A stretch of 64,000 nt of DNA from an uncultured Porphyromonadaceae bacterium (GTDB lineage Bacteria; Bacteroidota; Bacteroidia; Bacteroidales; Muribaculaceae). The stretch spans positions 1 to 64,000 of the forward strand of contig CAMWNP010000007.1 in NCBI GenBank assembly GCA_947175645.1, given 5' to 3'. A model generated the notes under the pieces. That model saw only the letters and a program-made list of their open reading frames with translations, ran no database searches and was not told the DNA's origin. This document shows, one piece after another, positions 1-7,692 of the stretch (position 1 is the first letter of the stretch; the number at the start of each line of letters is the position of its first letter). The position numbers were made by a program, and so were the translations under genes.

Positions 1-141
1 ACCCTACCCATAGCCCTGCGCAACCACATCGGGTGGCACCGCACCATGACCGAAAGAGGTTATCGTACCGGGCAGTTCCCCACCATGCAACGCTGGCTCA
101 CCGACCAGTCATGGCGTGACAGGCTCCCCGACGTGGAATGA
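1..141 (+). CDS. C-terminal end of an unidentified protein (partial)
   Basis: An open frame runs from the window edge to a TGA at 139-141 and gives 46 residues. The visible peptide is basic and tryptophan-rich, with a W-L-x5-W pattern (RWLTDQSW) near its end. I do not recognise it firmly. The short WL...W tail followed by an acidic end is reminiscent of C-termini of some phage- or plasmid-type replication proteins, but that is a weak inference. The reading frame is supported only by being open to the left edge and by ordinary codon use for this window. Confidence 0.4.
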   Translation, partial: TLPIALRNHIGWHRTMTERGYRTGQFPTMQRWLTDQSWRDRLPDVE

Positions 142-143
142 AC

Positions 144-159
144 CGGATTTATAAATCCG
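144..159. repeat. 16-bp perfect palindrome
   Basis: CGGATTTATAAATCCG is perfectly self-complementary and sits three bases after the stop codon of the left-edge gene, between two genes that converge. There is no T-run beside it, so it may be a weak transcription-end hairpin or a protein-binding site. Its function is not determined. Confidence 0.4.
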
Positions 160-244
160 CGAGCCGCCGGAACACTATCGTAGAATATGAGTGACAGGAT
201 TTGATACACCTGGAACTACAAGACCCCGTATCCGCATACGATTT

Positions 245-991
245 TTAACGTTCCACCCCTAAGCCGCGATCCTGCAGCGCAGCAAGGATATTATAGTTCA
301 TCGCCTCGGTGTAATAACTGATTATGTGCTTAACCCAGTCATTATCCGATTTCTGTCCGGCGCGTGTTGAATTATATTCCTTAATCACCTGATCGTAGGC
401 AAGCACACGTCGCGGAATATTTTCCGTACTGTACTTGTTATGGAAGAACATCAGGTCATCCGGCTGTTTAGGCTTCAGGTCAGGTTGTTCGCGGGGCACA
501 CCCAATGCCAGTCCGCACACAACAAACACACCCTTGGGAAGTTCAAGTATACGTGAAATCTCATCAGGGGCGGCAGTGCGCGCATAGCCTATGGGACATG
601 TGCCTAAACCCAGTGATTCTGCAGCAACAATGGCACTCATCATGGCAAGTGCGGCATCTACCACACCCACAATCACTCCATCGGCGGTCTTTGGAAAATC
701 AGGCATCTCCACACCCTTTGCCTCTGCCCCCATTGCAATCTTGTAGTAATCGATACAGAACACCAGGAAGTGGCTGCACGTCTTGATTTGCTTCTGATCA
801 GTCAGCGAGTAAAGCAACTCCTTCATGGCCTGATCATCTATATCAATCACCGAAAACTGCTGACCGTTATAACTGGTGGGAGTGTTACGGATGGCGTCAT
901 AAATGAACGACATCTGTTCAGGCAATATCTGCTCACGTTCATACCGGCGGATGGAACGGCGTCCAAGAAGGGTATCTCTGACTGTTTTCAT
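245..991 (-). CDS. Nitroreductase family protein
   Basis: A 248-residue flavoprotein of the nitroreductase superfamily, which uses FMN and NAD(P)H to reduce nitro compounds, quinones or flavins in the cytosol. The N-terminal RRSIRRYE segment is the typical FMN-phosphate-contacting start of the family. The motif around residues 129-145 (GLGTCPIGYAR) and the PRxQPDLKPKQP stretch match NfsA/NfsB-like proteins of Bacteroidetes. The length is normal for single-domain members. The ATG at 991 opens directly on the conserved MKTVRDTLLGRRSIR start. No partner gene indicates a substrate, so the physiological acceptor is unknown. It appears monocistronic. Confidence 0.85.
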   Translation of the reverse strand: MKTVRDTLLGRRSIRRYEREQILPEQMSFIYDAIRNTPTSYNGQQFSVIDIDDQAMKELLYSLTDQKQIKTCSHFLVFCIDYYKIAMGAEAKGVEMPDFPKTADGVIVGVVDAALAMMSAIVAAESLGLGTCPIGYARTAAPDEISRILELPKGVFVVCGLALGVPREQPDLKPKQPDDLMFFHNKYSTENIPRRVLAYDQVIKEYNSTRAGQKSDNDWVKHIISYYTEAMNYNILAALQDRGLGVER

Positions 992-1148
992 ATCTTAATT
1001 TTTTGTAGATATAACGCCACCTCCCCACGGATGGTTCAGCCAACGGGATACAAAAGGAACAACCCGAGATCAGAATAAGGACACCCTGCACAATTTGCTT
1101 CCGACCCGGAATGATTCATATTCTCATACACCCGGATTTTCATTTTAT

Positions 1149-1178
1149 AAAAAAAGTCGCCCCAGGTAAGAGCGACTC
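1149..1178 (-). terminator. Rho-independent terminator, minus strand
   Basis: Read on the minus strand, AGTCGC pairs with GCGACT around an 11-nt loop and is followed by seven T residues. It lies downstream of the thioredoxin-like gene. The MITE-like element at 1202-1343 now separates that gene from this terminator. Confidence 0.6.
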
Positions 1179-1192
1179 CATGTTTAAGAGAG

Positions 1193-1352
1193 TTTTGAAT
1201 TTATTGGTGTCGGGTAAAACTTAAATATGTAATTTGAAGATTCTTTTTCTCCGGACAGCCAACATGTTCTTTGAATTAAGGGGCTTGTCAAGCCATATAA
1301 CATGTCAAAATAGGAGGTTATACACATTTACCGGACACCAAAATTTTGAATT
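1193..1352. mobile_element. MITE-like element (142 bp) with 9-bp target duplication
   Basis: Positions 1202-1343 are bounded by imperfect inverted repeats: TATTGGTGTCGGGTAAA on the left and, read inwards from the right end, TTTTGGTGTCCGGTAAA (15 of 17 identical). The 9-mer TTTTGAATT flanks the element on both sides (1193-1201 and 1344-1352). The interior has no reading frame but has a near-palindrome GGCTTGTCAAGCC. Short length, terminal repeats and target duplication together fit a non-autonomous miniature transposable element. A 9-bp duplication is usual for several IS families, for example IS1 and parts of IS4. The parent element is not in this window. The right target copy ends one base before the stop codon of the thioredoxin-like gene. 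Confidence 0.7.
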
Positions 1353-1353
1353 A

Positions 1354-1755
1354 TTATTCCAGGGCATCCTGAATCCGTTCATCAAATTCTTCCGCTGTCA
1401 TCAAACCGATTGACCAGTCACGGGTACCATCGGGATGGATAAAGAGGATTGCGGGGATGGAACGAATGTTGAGTTGACGCGCAAGATCCTGATGCTGATC
1501 CACGTCCACTGAGTAGAAGTCAGCCTTGCCGGCATATTTTTCGGCTGCAGCCTCGAAAATAGGACCGAAAGCCACACAAGGACCGCACCAGGTTGCATTG
1601 AAGTCAATGATGGTGAGTTTCTCGGGCTTGGTCATCTCTATCTTTTCACCGGGCGCAAGCACCTTTACACCTGCATTGGCACCACTGCATGAGGTGAGCA
1701 TAACGGCTACGAGAACAGCCATCAGCAAACCAAATTTTTTCATCGTTTTAATCAT
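1354..1755 (-). CDS. Thioredoxin-fold lipoprotein
   Basis: 133 residues. A short basic start and hydrophobic stretch end in a lipobox (LTSC, lipidated Cys near residue 23), so the protein is expected to be anchored in the periplasm or outer membrane. The mature part is one thioredoxin fold with the redox motif WCGPC (Cys57 and Cys60) and the cis-proline segment RSIPA near residue 99. It probably reduces or exchanges disulfides outside the cytoplasm. A second in-frame ATG at 1743 (MKKFGLL) would give a more typical lipoprotein start. A promoter-like TATATTTG box lies at 1791-1784. The gene is monocistronic, with the MITE-like element directly after its stop. Confidence 0.85.
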   Translation of the reverse strand: MIKTMKKFGLLMAVLVAVMLTSCSGANAGVKVLAPGEKIEMTKPEKLTIIDFNATWCGPCVAFGPIFEAAAEKYAGKADFYSVDVDQHQDLARQLNIRSIPAILFIHPDGTRDWSIGLMTAEEFDERIQDALE

Positions 1756-1798
1756 AGATATTATTCTTAATTTATGTTTTGTTCAAATATACAACAAG

Positions 1799-1834
1799 GG
1801 TGGATGAGGGGTTGTTCACCCACGGATCCACCCT
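1799..1834 (-). terminator. Hairpin downstream of mdh
   Basis: GGGTGGAT pairs with ATCCACCC, with a smaller inner pairing of GGGT and ACCC. It lies just after the mdh stop codon. The T-run is poor, so termination strength is uncertain. Confidence 0.4.
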
Positions 1835-1846
1835 TGAATTATATGA

Positions 1847-2782
1847 TTAAAGTGCAGATGCGAGGGCTGCGTTTGTTTTGTGAACAGCCTCAGCGCTCTT
1901 GTGGAAGAGGGCTTTTTCTTCTTCGTTGAGATCGAATTCAACGATTTTTTCAATACCTTCTTTGCCGAGGATACAGGGAACACCGATGCAGAGGTCTGAT
2001 TCACCATATTCGCCGTCGAGAAGTGCTGAACAAGAGATGAGTTTCTTCTCATCGTGGAGCACGGCAGCAACAACCTGTGCTGCAGCAGCACCGGGAGCAT
2101 ACCACGCAGAAGTGCCGAGGAGTTTGGTCAGTGTTGCACCGCCAACCATGGTGTCGGCTGCAACGGCCGCGAGGTTCTCTGCTGAGATGAAGTCTGAAGC
2201 GGGAACACCGCGGTAAGCAGCGTAGCGGGTCAGAGGAATCATGGTGGTGTCACCGTGGCCACCGATTACGATACCTTCAACTTCTTTGGGGTTAGCACCC
2301 AGAGCGATTGAAAGGAAATATTTGAAACGTGCGCTGTCAAGAGCACCACCCATACCGATGATACGGTTTTTGGGCAGACCTGAAGTCTTGTGGATCAGGT
2401 AGGTCATGGTGTCCATGGGGTTTGACACGCAAACGATAACAGCGTTGGGTGAATGTTTAAGAACGTTGTCAGTCACAGATTTTACGATACCTGCGTTAAC
2501 GCCGATCAGTTCTTCACGGGTCATACCGGGTTTGCGGGGAATTCCTGAAGTGATTACAACAACATCGCTGCCGGCAGTTTTTTCGTAATCGTTGGTTACG
2601 CCTGTCAGACGGGTTTCCAGACCAAGTATGTTAGCGGTCTGCATGATGTCCATTGCCTTACCTTCTGATACGCCTTCCTTGATATCCAGAAGAACTACTT
2701 CGTCCGCTACCTGGGTGGTAACAAGTACGTTAGCACAAGTTGCGCCTACATTACCGGCGCCTACTACTGTTACTTTTGACAT
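1847..2782 (-). CDS. mdh: Malate dehydrogenase
   Basis: A 311-residue NAD-dependent malate dehydrogenase of the LDH-like type, which interconverts malate and oxaloacetate in the TCA/fumarate branch. The start at 2782 (MSKVTVVGAGNVG) is chosen over an upstream in-frame ATG at 2905 because it places the Rossmann GxGxxG at residues 8-13. Visible functional residues are Asp33 at the end of beta-2 (NAD selectivity), substrate-binding arginines near 83, 89 and 152, and catalytic His176 in GGHGDTT. Length is normal. A TATATTTG promoter box lies at 2833-2826, inside the rejected N-terminal extension. It is monocistronic. pckA, elsewhere in the window, uses the same oxaloacetate pool. Confidence 0.95.
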   Translation of the reverse strand: MSKVTVVGAGNVGATCANVLVTTQVADEVVLLDIKEGVSEGKAMDIMQTANILGLETRLTGVTNDYEKTAGSDVVVITSGIPRKPGMTREELIGVNAGIVKSVTDNVLKHSPNAVIVCVSNPMDTMTYLIHKTSGLPKNRIIGMGGALDSARFKYFLSIALGANPKEVEGIVIGGHGDTTMIPLTRYAAYRGVPASDFISAENLAAVAADTMVGGATLTKLLGTSAWYAPGAAAAQVVAAVLHDEKKLISCSALLDGEYGESDLCIGVPCILGKEGIEKIVEFDLNEEEKALFHKSAEAVHKTNAALASAL

Positions 2783-3196
2783 AATTGTTGATATTGATTT
2801 ATGGGTTAATGTTATTTTTATGCTGCAAATATAATCATTAAATTTTGCTTGACCTAATTTATTAAGGAAAAAAAGGGGTAATTCTGTTTTCTTTATTTCC
2901 AACAAACGCCCGCCCCCATCTTTTATGCTCTCCCATCATTTCCATTATATATTCATTATATATTATTGTGTGGGCATACACTCAGGAAATTGCGCGGATA
3001 TTACAAAACAATACAACCTGTAACATCACGCATTTTTCTACCATATTTCTCTTCTGTAACAGGTTTTGTAACATAGTAGAGAATTATTGTAATTTATTTG
3101 TAAAAATATTCCTCAGCGTAATTCATTGTATATCAACATATTAATTCATATTGTGAAATTTAGGCGAAAAATTATTGAAATTTTTCTGCAAAAATA
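2783..3196. other. AT-rich intergenic region between mdh and the sigma factor gene
   Basis: More than 400 bp of AT-rich DNA between two divergent genes. It holds the mdh promoter box near 2826-2833 and leads up to the sigma-factor promoter at 3197. I see no convincing reading frame or RNA gene. Confidence 0.5.
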
Positions 3197-3228
3197 TTTG
3201 GAGGATAAAAATAAATGAACTATATTTG
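3197..3228 (+). promoter_or_regulatory. Bacteroides-type promoter of the ECF sigma factor gene
   Basis: TTTG at 3197-3200, a 20-bp spacer and TATATTTG at 3221-3228 match the Bacteroides primary sigma factor consensus. The predicted start near 3235 leaves a leader of about 65 nt before the ATG at 3300. Confidence 0.75.
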
Positions 3229-3299
3229 CATCGTAAACGTTACAATTATGTAATACGAACGAAATAAATTATTTATCACCACAACTAAAATCTACAATT

Positions 3300-3803
3300 A
3301 TGAGTAAAGCATTTGAAACTAAATTATTGGGTCTGCAAAGTAATCTTCTTAACTTCGCGTACATGCTGACTTCAAACCGTGATGATGCCTACGATCTTCT
3401 TCAGGACACAACTATCAAGGCTCTTGATAACGAAGACAAATATGTAGAGAACACAAATTTCAAAGGTTGGGTGTTCACAATCATGCGCAACATCTTCATC
3501 AACAACTATCGCAAAGTGGTTCGTTCGGCCACCGTTGTTGACACCACCGAGGATCTGTATCACCTCAACCTCCCCCAGGACTCCGGATTTGAAACTCCCG
3601 AAGGCTCTGTTGCCGCTAACGAAATCACCGGCGCTATCAACGCCCTCGCTGAAGAATACCGCGTTCCTTTCTCAATGTACGTTGCAGGTTACAAATACAA
3701 CGAAATCAGCGACAAAATGAATCTCCCGCTCGGAACCGTAAAAAGCCGCATATTCTTCGCCCGCAAACAGTTGCAAGGTACTCTCAAAGACTACCGCAAT
3801 TAA
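3300..3803 (+). CDS. ECF-type RNA polymerase sigma factor
   Basis: A 167-residue sigma-70 family protein with region 2 (about residues 10-75, including NFKGWVFTIMRNIFINNYRK) and region 4 (about 108-165, helix-turn-helix in YNEISDKMNLPLGTVKSR). Both regions needed for promoter opening and -35 recognition are present, and region 3 is absent, as expected for extracytoplasmic function sigma factors. There is no anti-sigma gene or sensor beside it. It therefore differs from SusC-linked ECF systems and is probably controlled by its own expression or by an unlinked factor. It is transcribed alone from a strong promoter and ends at a repeat-type terminator. Confidence 0.88.
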   Translation: MSKAFETKLLGLQSNLLNFAYMLTSNRDDAYDLLQDTTIKALDNEDKYVENTNFKGWVFTIMRNIFINNYRKVVRSATVVDTTEDLYHLNLPQDSGFETPEGSVAANEITGAINALAEEYRVPFSMYVAGYKYNEISDKMNLPLGTVKSRIFFARKQLQGTLKDYRN

Positions 3804-3877
3804 TCCCCAGGATTTAGGAGCCGTCTTGTGGTGATACGGTTCCGGAATCAACAGGAAATCTGTCTAATACAACATAC

Positions 3878-4048
3878 AAGAGGGTGCAGTTCAAAATTCT
3901 GTGAACTGCACCCTCTTAAGGTTTGTCAGAATATGTCAAATGCAAGGCACTGAGGATGAGGACGATAGGAGCATACATAAGTATGTGACTGAGTCCAAAT
4001 TCCGAAAGCAACTACACGGAAGATCTGTCACGAACCTCCTCACACCTT
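3878..4048 (+). repeat. Intergenic repeat family, copy A (terminator hairpin plus tail)
   Basis: A perfect 16-bp stem (3878-3893 with 3902-3917; AAGAGGGTGCAGTTCA) is followed by TTAAGGTTTGTCAGAATATG and about 110 further bases. The same tail is recognisable in reverse orientation at 21785-21960 and 25605-25722, and shortened at 52119-52205. This copy separates the convergent sigma factor and nadE genes and probably terminates both. It carries no reading frame. Confidence 0.75.
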
Positions 4049-4066
4049 CAATATCCGTTATTCTTT

Positions 4067-6004
4067 TTACAGCGAATCAACCTCACGGAGCCACGCTGCA
4101 GCGGAGGCATCTGAAGGCATACGCCAGTCGCCGCGGGGTGACAGACAAACGCTTCCCACCTTAGGTCCGTCCGGCATACAGGATCGCTTGAACTGCTGGG
4201 TGAAGAACCGGCGGTAGAATATACGGAGCCAGTGGCGGATAGTGTCGCCGTCATAGCGATCACCGAAAGCCCGGCGGGCCAGGTAGTAGATTTTGGCAGG
4301 CCGGCGCCCGAAACGGAGTGTGTGATAAAGGAAGAAATCATGGAGTTCGTATGGACCCACGGCATCCTCGGTTTTCTGTTTTATGGTGCCGTCAGTATTG
4401 GCCGGTATAAGTTCCGGACTGATGGGAGTGTCGGCGATATCCTCCAGCGTACGGCGTTCAGCAGGATTCACGGCACGTCGTGCGAACCAGAGCACCAGCG
4501 AGCGGATCAGCGTCTTGGGTATGGAAGCGTTGATGCCGTACATACTCATCTGGTCACCGTTATATGTGGCCCATCCCAGGGCGAGTTCACTGAGGTCACC
4601 GGTTCCCAGGACCATTCCGTTTACCTGGTTGGCAATATCCATCAGCAGATAGGTGCGCTGACGTGCCTGTGCGTTCTCATAGGTGATGTCATGCACTTCC
4701 GGATCGTGCCCTATATCCTTGAAATGAAGATTGACGGCGGGGACTATGGAGATTTCGCGCACGGTGACACCCAGTTGCTCCATCAGGTCGGCGGCGTTGC
4801 TGTGGGTTCGCTTCGTGGTGCCGAAGCCCGGCATCGTCACGGCCACAATCCCTGTGCGGGGAATACCGAGCATGTCGAATGTCCCTGCGGCCACCAGAAG
4901 AGCCAGCGTGGAGTCCAGGCCACCGGAAACTCCTATCACCAGACTCTTGCAGCCGGTCACCTCAAGGCGTTTTGCAAGCCCCAGCATCTGTATGTTGATG
5001 ATTTCAGTGCATCGCTCATCAAGATGTGAATCATTGGCCGGAACGAAGGGTGTTGCAACGATATACCGTTCGAGTGGGGCATCCATGGCTGTGGTATTGC
5101 CCCGTCCGGAGAGTTTTATCAGGCGGCAGCCGCCTTCATGCTCACGTGCGGCACAGTCTGAGAATGTCTTTTTGTGCATCCGGTCACGACGGATCGCTTC
5201 AATGTCAATGTCAGCCACAGCGCTCTGGAATCCCCTACCCCAGCGTTGATTACGGTTCAGGAGAGATCCGTTTTCAGCGACAATGGCCTTGCCGTCAAAC
5301 ACCAGGTCAGTGGTTGACTCACCGTAACCGGCACCGGCGTAGACATATCCCGATATCAGTCGGGCAGACTGCTGGCGGATCAGATTCACGAGATAGTCAT
5401 ACTTCCCAACGTTATCATTACTTGCAGAAAGGTTAAGGATAACTTCCGCACCGGCCAGAGCCAGATGTGTGGATGGGGGAAGTGGCGCCCACAGATCCTC
5501 GCATATCTCCACACCAATCTTCACCCCGTCAATCTCAGTAAGCAGATCGGTTCCGAATGGCACATCCTCACCCATCACGGTCACGCTCCGGGGAGTGGCT
5601 GAAGAGGGGGATGTCCACCACCGTTTCTCGTAAAACTCGTCATAACCCGGCAAATAGGTCTTTGGAACAAAACCCCTGATTCTACCCTTATAAAAAATTA
5701 CAGCACAGTTATATGCCTGATTATCCGCAAGATATGGCGCACCCACCACTATCATCGAGCCGAGAGAGGCCGTTTCAGAGGCAATCCGCTCAAGAGCGGC
5801 GTCAGAGGCCGCAAGCAGCATCCGGTTGTGGAAAAGATCGGCGCATGTGTAGCCGGTGACTGAAAGTTCCGGAAACACCATGACACTGACACCTTTGTCA
5901 TCAAGTTCGCGTGCAAGACTGATGATTCCGTCCGCGTTAGCCTCGGGATTTCCAACACTCACCGGAACAACGCCGGCTGCTACACGTAAAAATTCAAAAT
6001 TCAT
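4067..6004 (-). CDS. nadE: Glutamine-dependent NAD+ synthetase
   Basis: A 645-residue two-domain enzyme that makes NAD+ from nicotinate adenine dinucleotide, ATP and glutamine in the last step of NAD synthesis. The N-terminal nitrilase-type glutaminase (about 1-290) shows the Glu46, Lys115, Cys168 triad (FPELS, PKTYLPG, EICEDLW). The C-terminal synthetase (about 330-620) has the ATP-pyrophosphatase loop SGGLDS at 360-365. Because the glutaminase domain is fused, the enzyme does not depend on free ammonia. The permease gene upstream ends 75 bp before it on the same strand, so the two may be co-transcribed. Length and domains are normal. Confidence 0.95.
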   Translation of the reverse strand: MNFEFLRVAAGVVPVSVGNPEANADGIISLARELDDKGVSVMVFPELSVTGYTCADLFHNRMLLAASDAALERIASETASLGSMIVVGAPYLADNQAYNCAVIFYKGRIRGFVPKTYLPGYDEFYEKRWWTSPSSATPRSVTVMGEDVPFGTDLLTEIDGVKIGVEICEDLWAPLPPSTHLALAGAEVILNLSASNDNVGKYDYLVNLIRQQSARLISGYVYAGAGYGESTTDLVFDGKAIVAENGSLLNRNQRWGRGFQSAVADIDIEAIRRDRMHKKTFSDCAAREHEGGCRLIKLSGRGNTTAMDAPLERYIVATPFVPANDSHLDERCTEIINIQMLGLAKRLEVTGCKSLVIGVSGGLDSTLALLVAAGTFDMLGIPRTGIVAVTMPGFGTTKRTHSNAADLMEQLGVTVREISIVPAVNLHFKDIGHDPEVHDITYENAQARQRTYLLMDIANQVNGMVLGTGDLSELALGWATYNGDQMSMYGINASIPKTLIRSLVLWFARRAVNPAERRTLEDIADTPISPELIPANTDGTIKQKTEDAVGPYELHDFFLYHTLRFGRRPAKIYYLARRAFGDRYDGDTIRHWLRIFYRRFFTQQFKRSCMPDGPKVGSVCLSPRGDWRMPSDASAAAWLREVDSL

Positions 6005-6079
6005 GGGGCAGGTATTGATAATATTGAGGAATGGAGCAAAATTAATAAAAAAAGAGATAACACCAAAGCCTGTCGCGGA

Positions 6080-7345
6080 TTATTCGTATCGCATGGTGCG
6101 TGAGGGAGAGATGGTGGCGATAATCATGGACGGGAACACCATCACGAGCCATGCTATTATAAGTGTACCGAGGTTTACGGCAAGCAGGTGAAGCAGATTG
6201 AACTCCACAGGGACATAATTCAGATAATATGCCTCCGGATCAAGCGGAATGATATGGAATCTTCCCTGCAGAAACATAACAGCAAGGGCCACCGCGTTAC
6301 CCACGGCCATTCCACGCAGAACAATTTTCATTGCAAGGAAGAGGAAGATGCGGCGTATCTGCATGTTTGCGGCACCCATCGCTTTCAGAATCCCTATTGT
6401 CCTGACACGTTCAAGGATCAGGATGAAGAGCGAACTGACCAGAGTGAAGGATGCCACCACTGCCATCAGGAGGATTATCACCCAGACATTAGTATCAAGC
6501 AGATCAAGCCACCCGAAGTACACCGCACCGTTGGTGAACACCGTGGTCACCTGCATTCCTGAGGTCAGGCTTCCTCTGTAATACTCTTTCAGAATTGCGC
6601 CTTGCAGTTTTTCCGAGGCTTCCTGCACTCCTTCCATTCCAACACCGTCGATCATCAGACTGCTTATGGTGAGTGAATCCGCCCCATATACACCCTGCAG
6701 CAACGGAAGTGAACATACAGCGGCCAAGCGGTCGCGCTCGCCGAACATGGTGTCAAAAACACCCGCAACCGTAATACGACGGGCACGCAGATTTCCGTCA
6801 GTGAAAAAGTAAGCATACAGACGGTCGCCCGGCTCAAGCGACAGTTCCCGGGCGGTGGCGGCTGATATAACCACACTGTTGATAGTGGAGTCATTCGAAT
6901 AGTCAGGCAACTCCCCACGGGTAATATGGTCACGGATGAAAGGGTAGTCAGCATCCGGAGTCCATCCCATGAGGGTCAGCCCCACAAACGCCGAGTCGGT
7001 TTTGAGAATAGAAGTGGCGGAGAGCATTCCGCGTACACTGACATCATCACCTAACGCCCCCCGGACCACACCGCTGATGACCTCATCATATTTAAAAAGG
7101 GTCGACTCCGGGTCAGTGAATCCATACTCGTTAACAGCGGGCACGGGTGCAACGGTCAGTTCCGAATCATAGCCCACCACCTTCTGTGTGATCGCATCCT
7201 TGAACCCCGTAACCACGGCAAGGGTGAGAAGCATGACGGCCACAGCAACAGCCATACCCGTGACGGCTATGACCACTCCCGGGGAGTGTCGACCGTCGGC
7301 AGGCGTCAACTGCAACCGCGAGGCTATGAAAACTGAGAGATTCAT
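6080..7345 (-). CDS. FtsX-like ABC transporter permease (LolC/LolE type)
   Basis: 421 residues with one N-terminal membrane segment (about 25-47), a large periplasmic region (about 50-280) and three C-terminal membrane segments (about 285-415). This is the MacB/FtsX layout of LolC/LolE, which with the LolD ATPase releases lipoproteins from the inner membrane. The cytoplasmic coupling helix ERVRTIGILKAMGA (about 312-325) is well conserved and docks onto the ATPase. No ATPase gene is adjacent; the only LolD-like ATPase in the window is 49 kb away at 56154-56804. Lipoprotein release is the likeliest role, inferred from the family. nadE follows on the same strand. Confidence 0.82.
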   Translation of the reverse strand: MNLSVFIASRLQLTPADGRHSPGVVIAVTGMAVAVAVMLLTLAVVTGFKDAITQKVVGYDSELTVAPVPAVNEYGFTDPESTLFKYDEVISGVVRGALGDDVSVRGMLSATSILKTDSAFVGLTLMGWTPDADYPFIRDHITRGELPDYSNDSTINSVVISAATARELSLEPGDRLYAYFFTDGNLRARRITVAGVFDTMFGERDRLAAVCSLPLLQGVYGADSLTISSLMIDGVGMEGVQEASEKLQGAILKEYYRGSLTSGMQVTTVFTNGAVYFGWLDLLDTNVWVIILLMAVVASFTLVSSLFILILERVRTIGILKAMGAANMQIRRIFLFLAMKIVLRGMAVGNAVALAVMFLQGRFHIIPLDPEAYYLNYVPVEFNLLHLLAVNLGTLIIAWLVMVFPSMIIATISPSRTMRYE

Positions 7346-7433
7346 TACTATAATTTACAATGCACAATTCTTAACTCATAATAACCTCAAAAGGATGACG
7401 CTTCCGCCCACATCGAGTAATCACATGAGGTTT

Positions 7434-7472
7434 AAAAAAGCGTGCCGGATGATGCTGAGATCTCCGACACGC
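7434..7472 (-). terminator. Terminator of tRNA-Leu
   Basis: Read on the minus strand, GCGTGTCGGA pairs with TCCGGCACGC (one mismatch) and is followed by six T residues. It lies 12 nt beyond the tRNA 3' end. Confidence 0.75.
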
Positions 7473-7483
7473 TGTTCACTACG

Positions 7484-7564
7484 TGCGCATGAAGGGACTC
7501 GAACCCCCACGTCCTGAGACATTAGATCCTAAGTCTAACGCGGCTACCATTACGCCACATGCGC
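7484..7564 (-). tRNA. tRNA-Leu (anticodon UAG)
   Basis: The acceptor arm GCGCATG pairs with CATGCGC. The anticodon arm TTAGA/TCTAA encloses the loop CTTAGGA with anticodon TAG. A long variable arm (class II tRNA) and a TTCGAGT T-loop are present, and the discriminator is A. Length is 81 nt. CCA is not encoded. It has its own terminator. Confidence 0.93.
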
Positions 7565-7692
7565 GGTTTTCTTGTGCAAAGTTAATATATTTTTCTTGCT
7601 TTTGTCAAGCGCAGAATGTCATTTAACAAGTTTTAAGAGTAGGTGTATGACACACAAAGGTGAAATCCAGACTATTTTGTGTAAATTTGCGT

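Noticed and set aside
144-159. The 16-bp palindrome as an attachment or recombination site
   Set aside because: No integrase, duplicated partner or direct repeat is visible nearby; it is listed only as a palindrome.
2783-2905. N-terminal extension of mdh from an ATG at 2905
   Set aside because: The extra 41 residues cover the promoter box and do not match the family, which begins at the Rossmann motif.
7682-7689. TAAATTTG just before rnz as a leaderless promoter
   Set aside because: The box ends 3 bp before the ATG, which would place the start site inside the gene, and there is no TTTG at 19-21 bp upstream.
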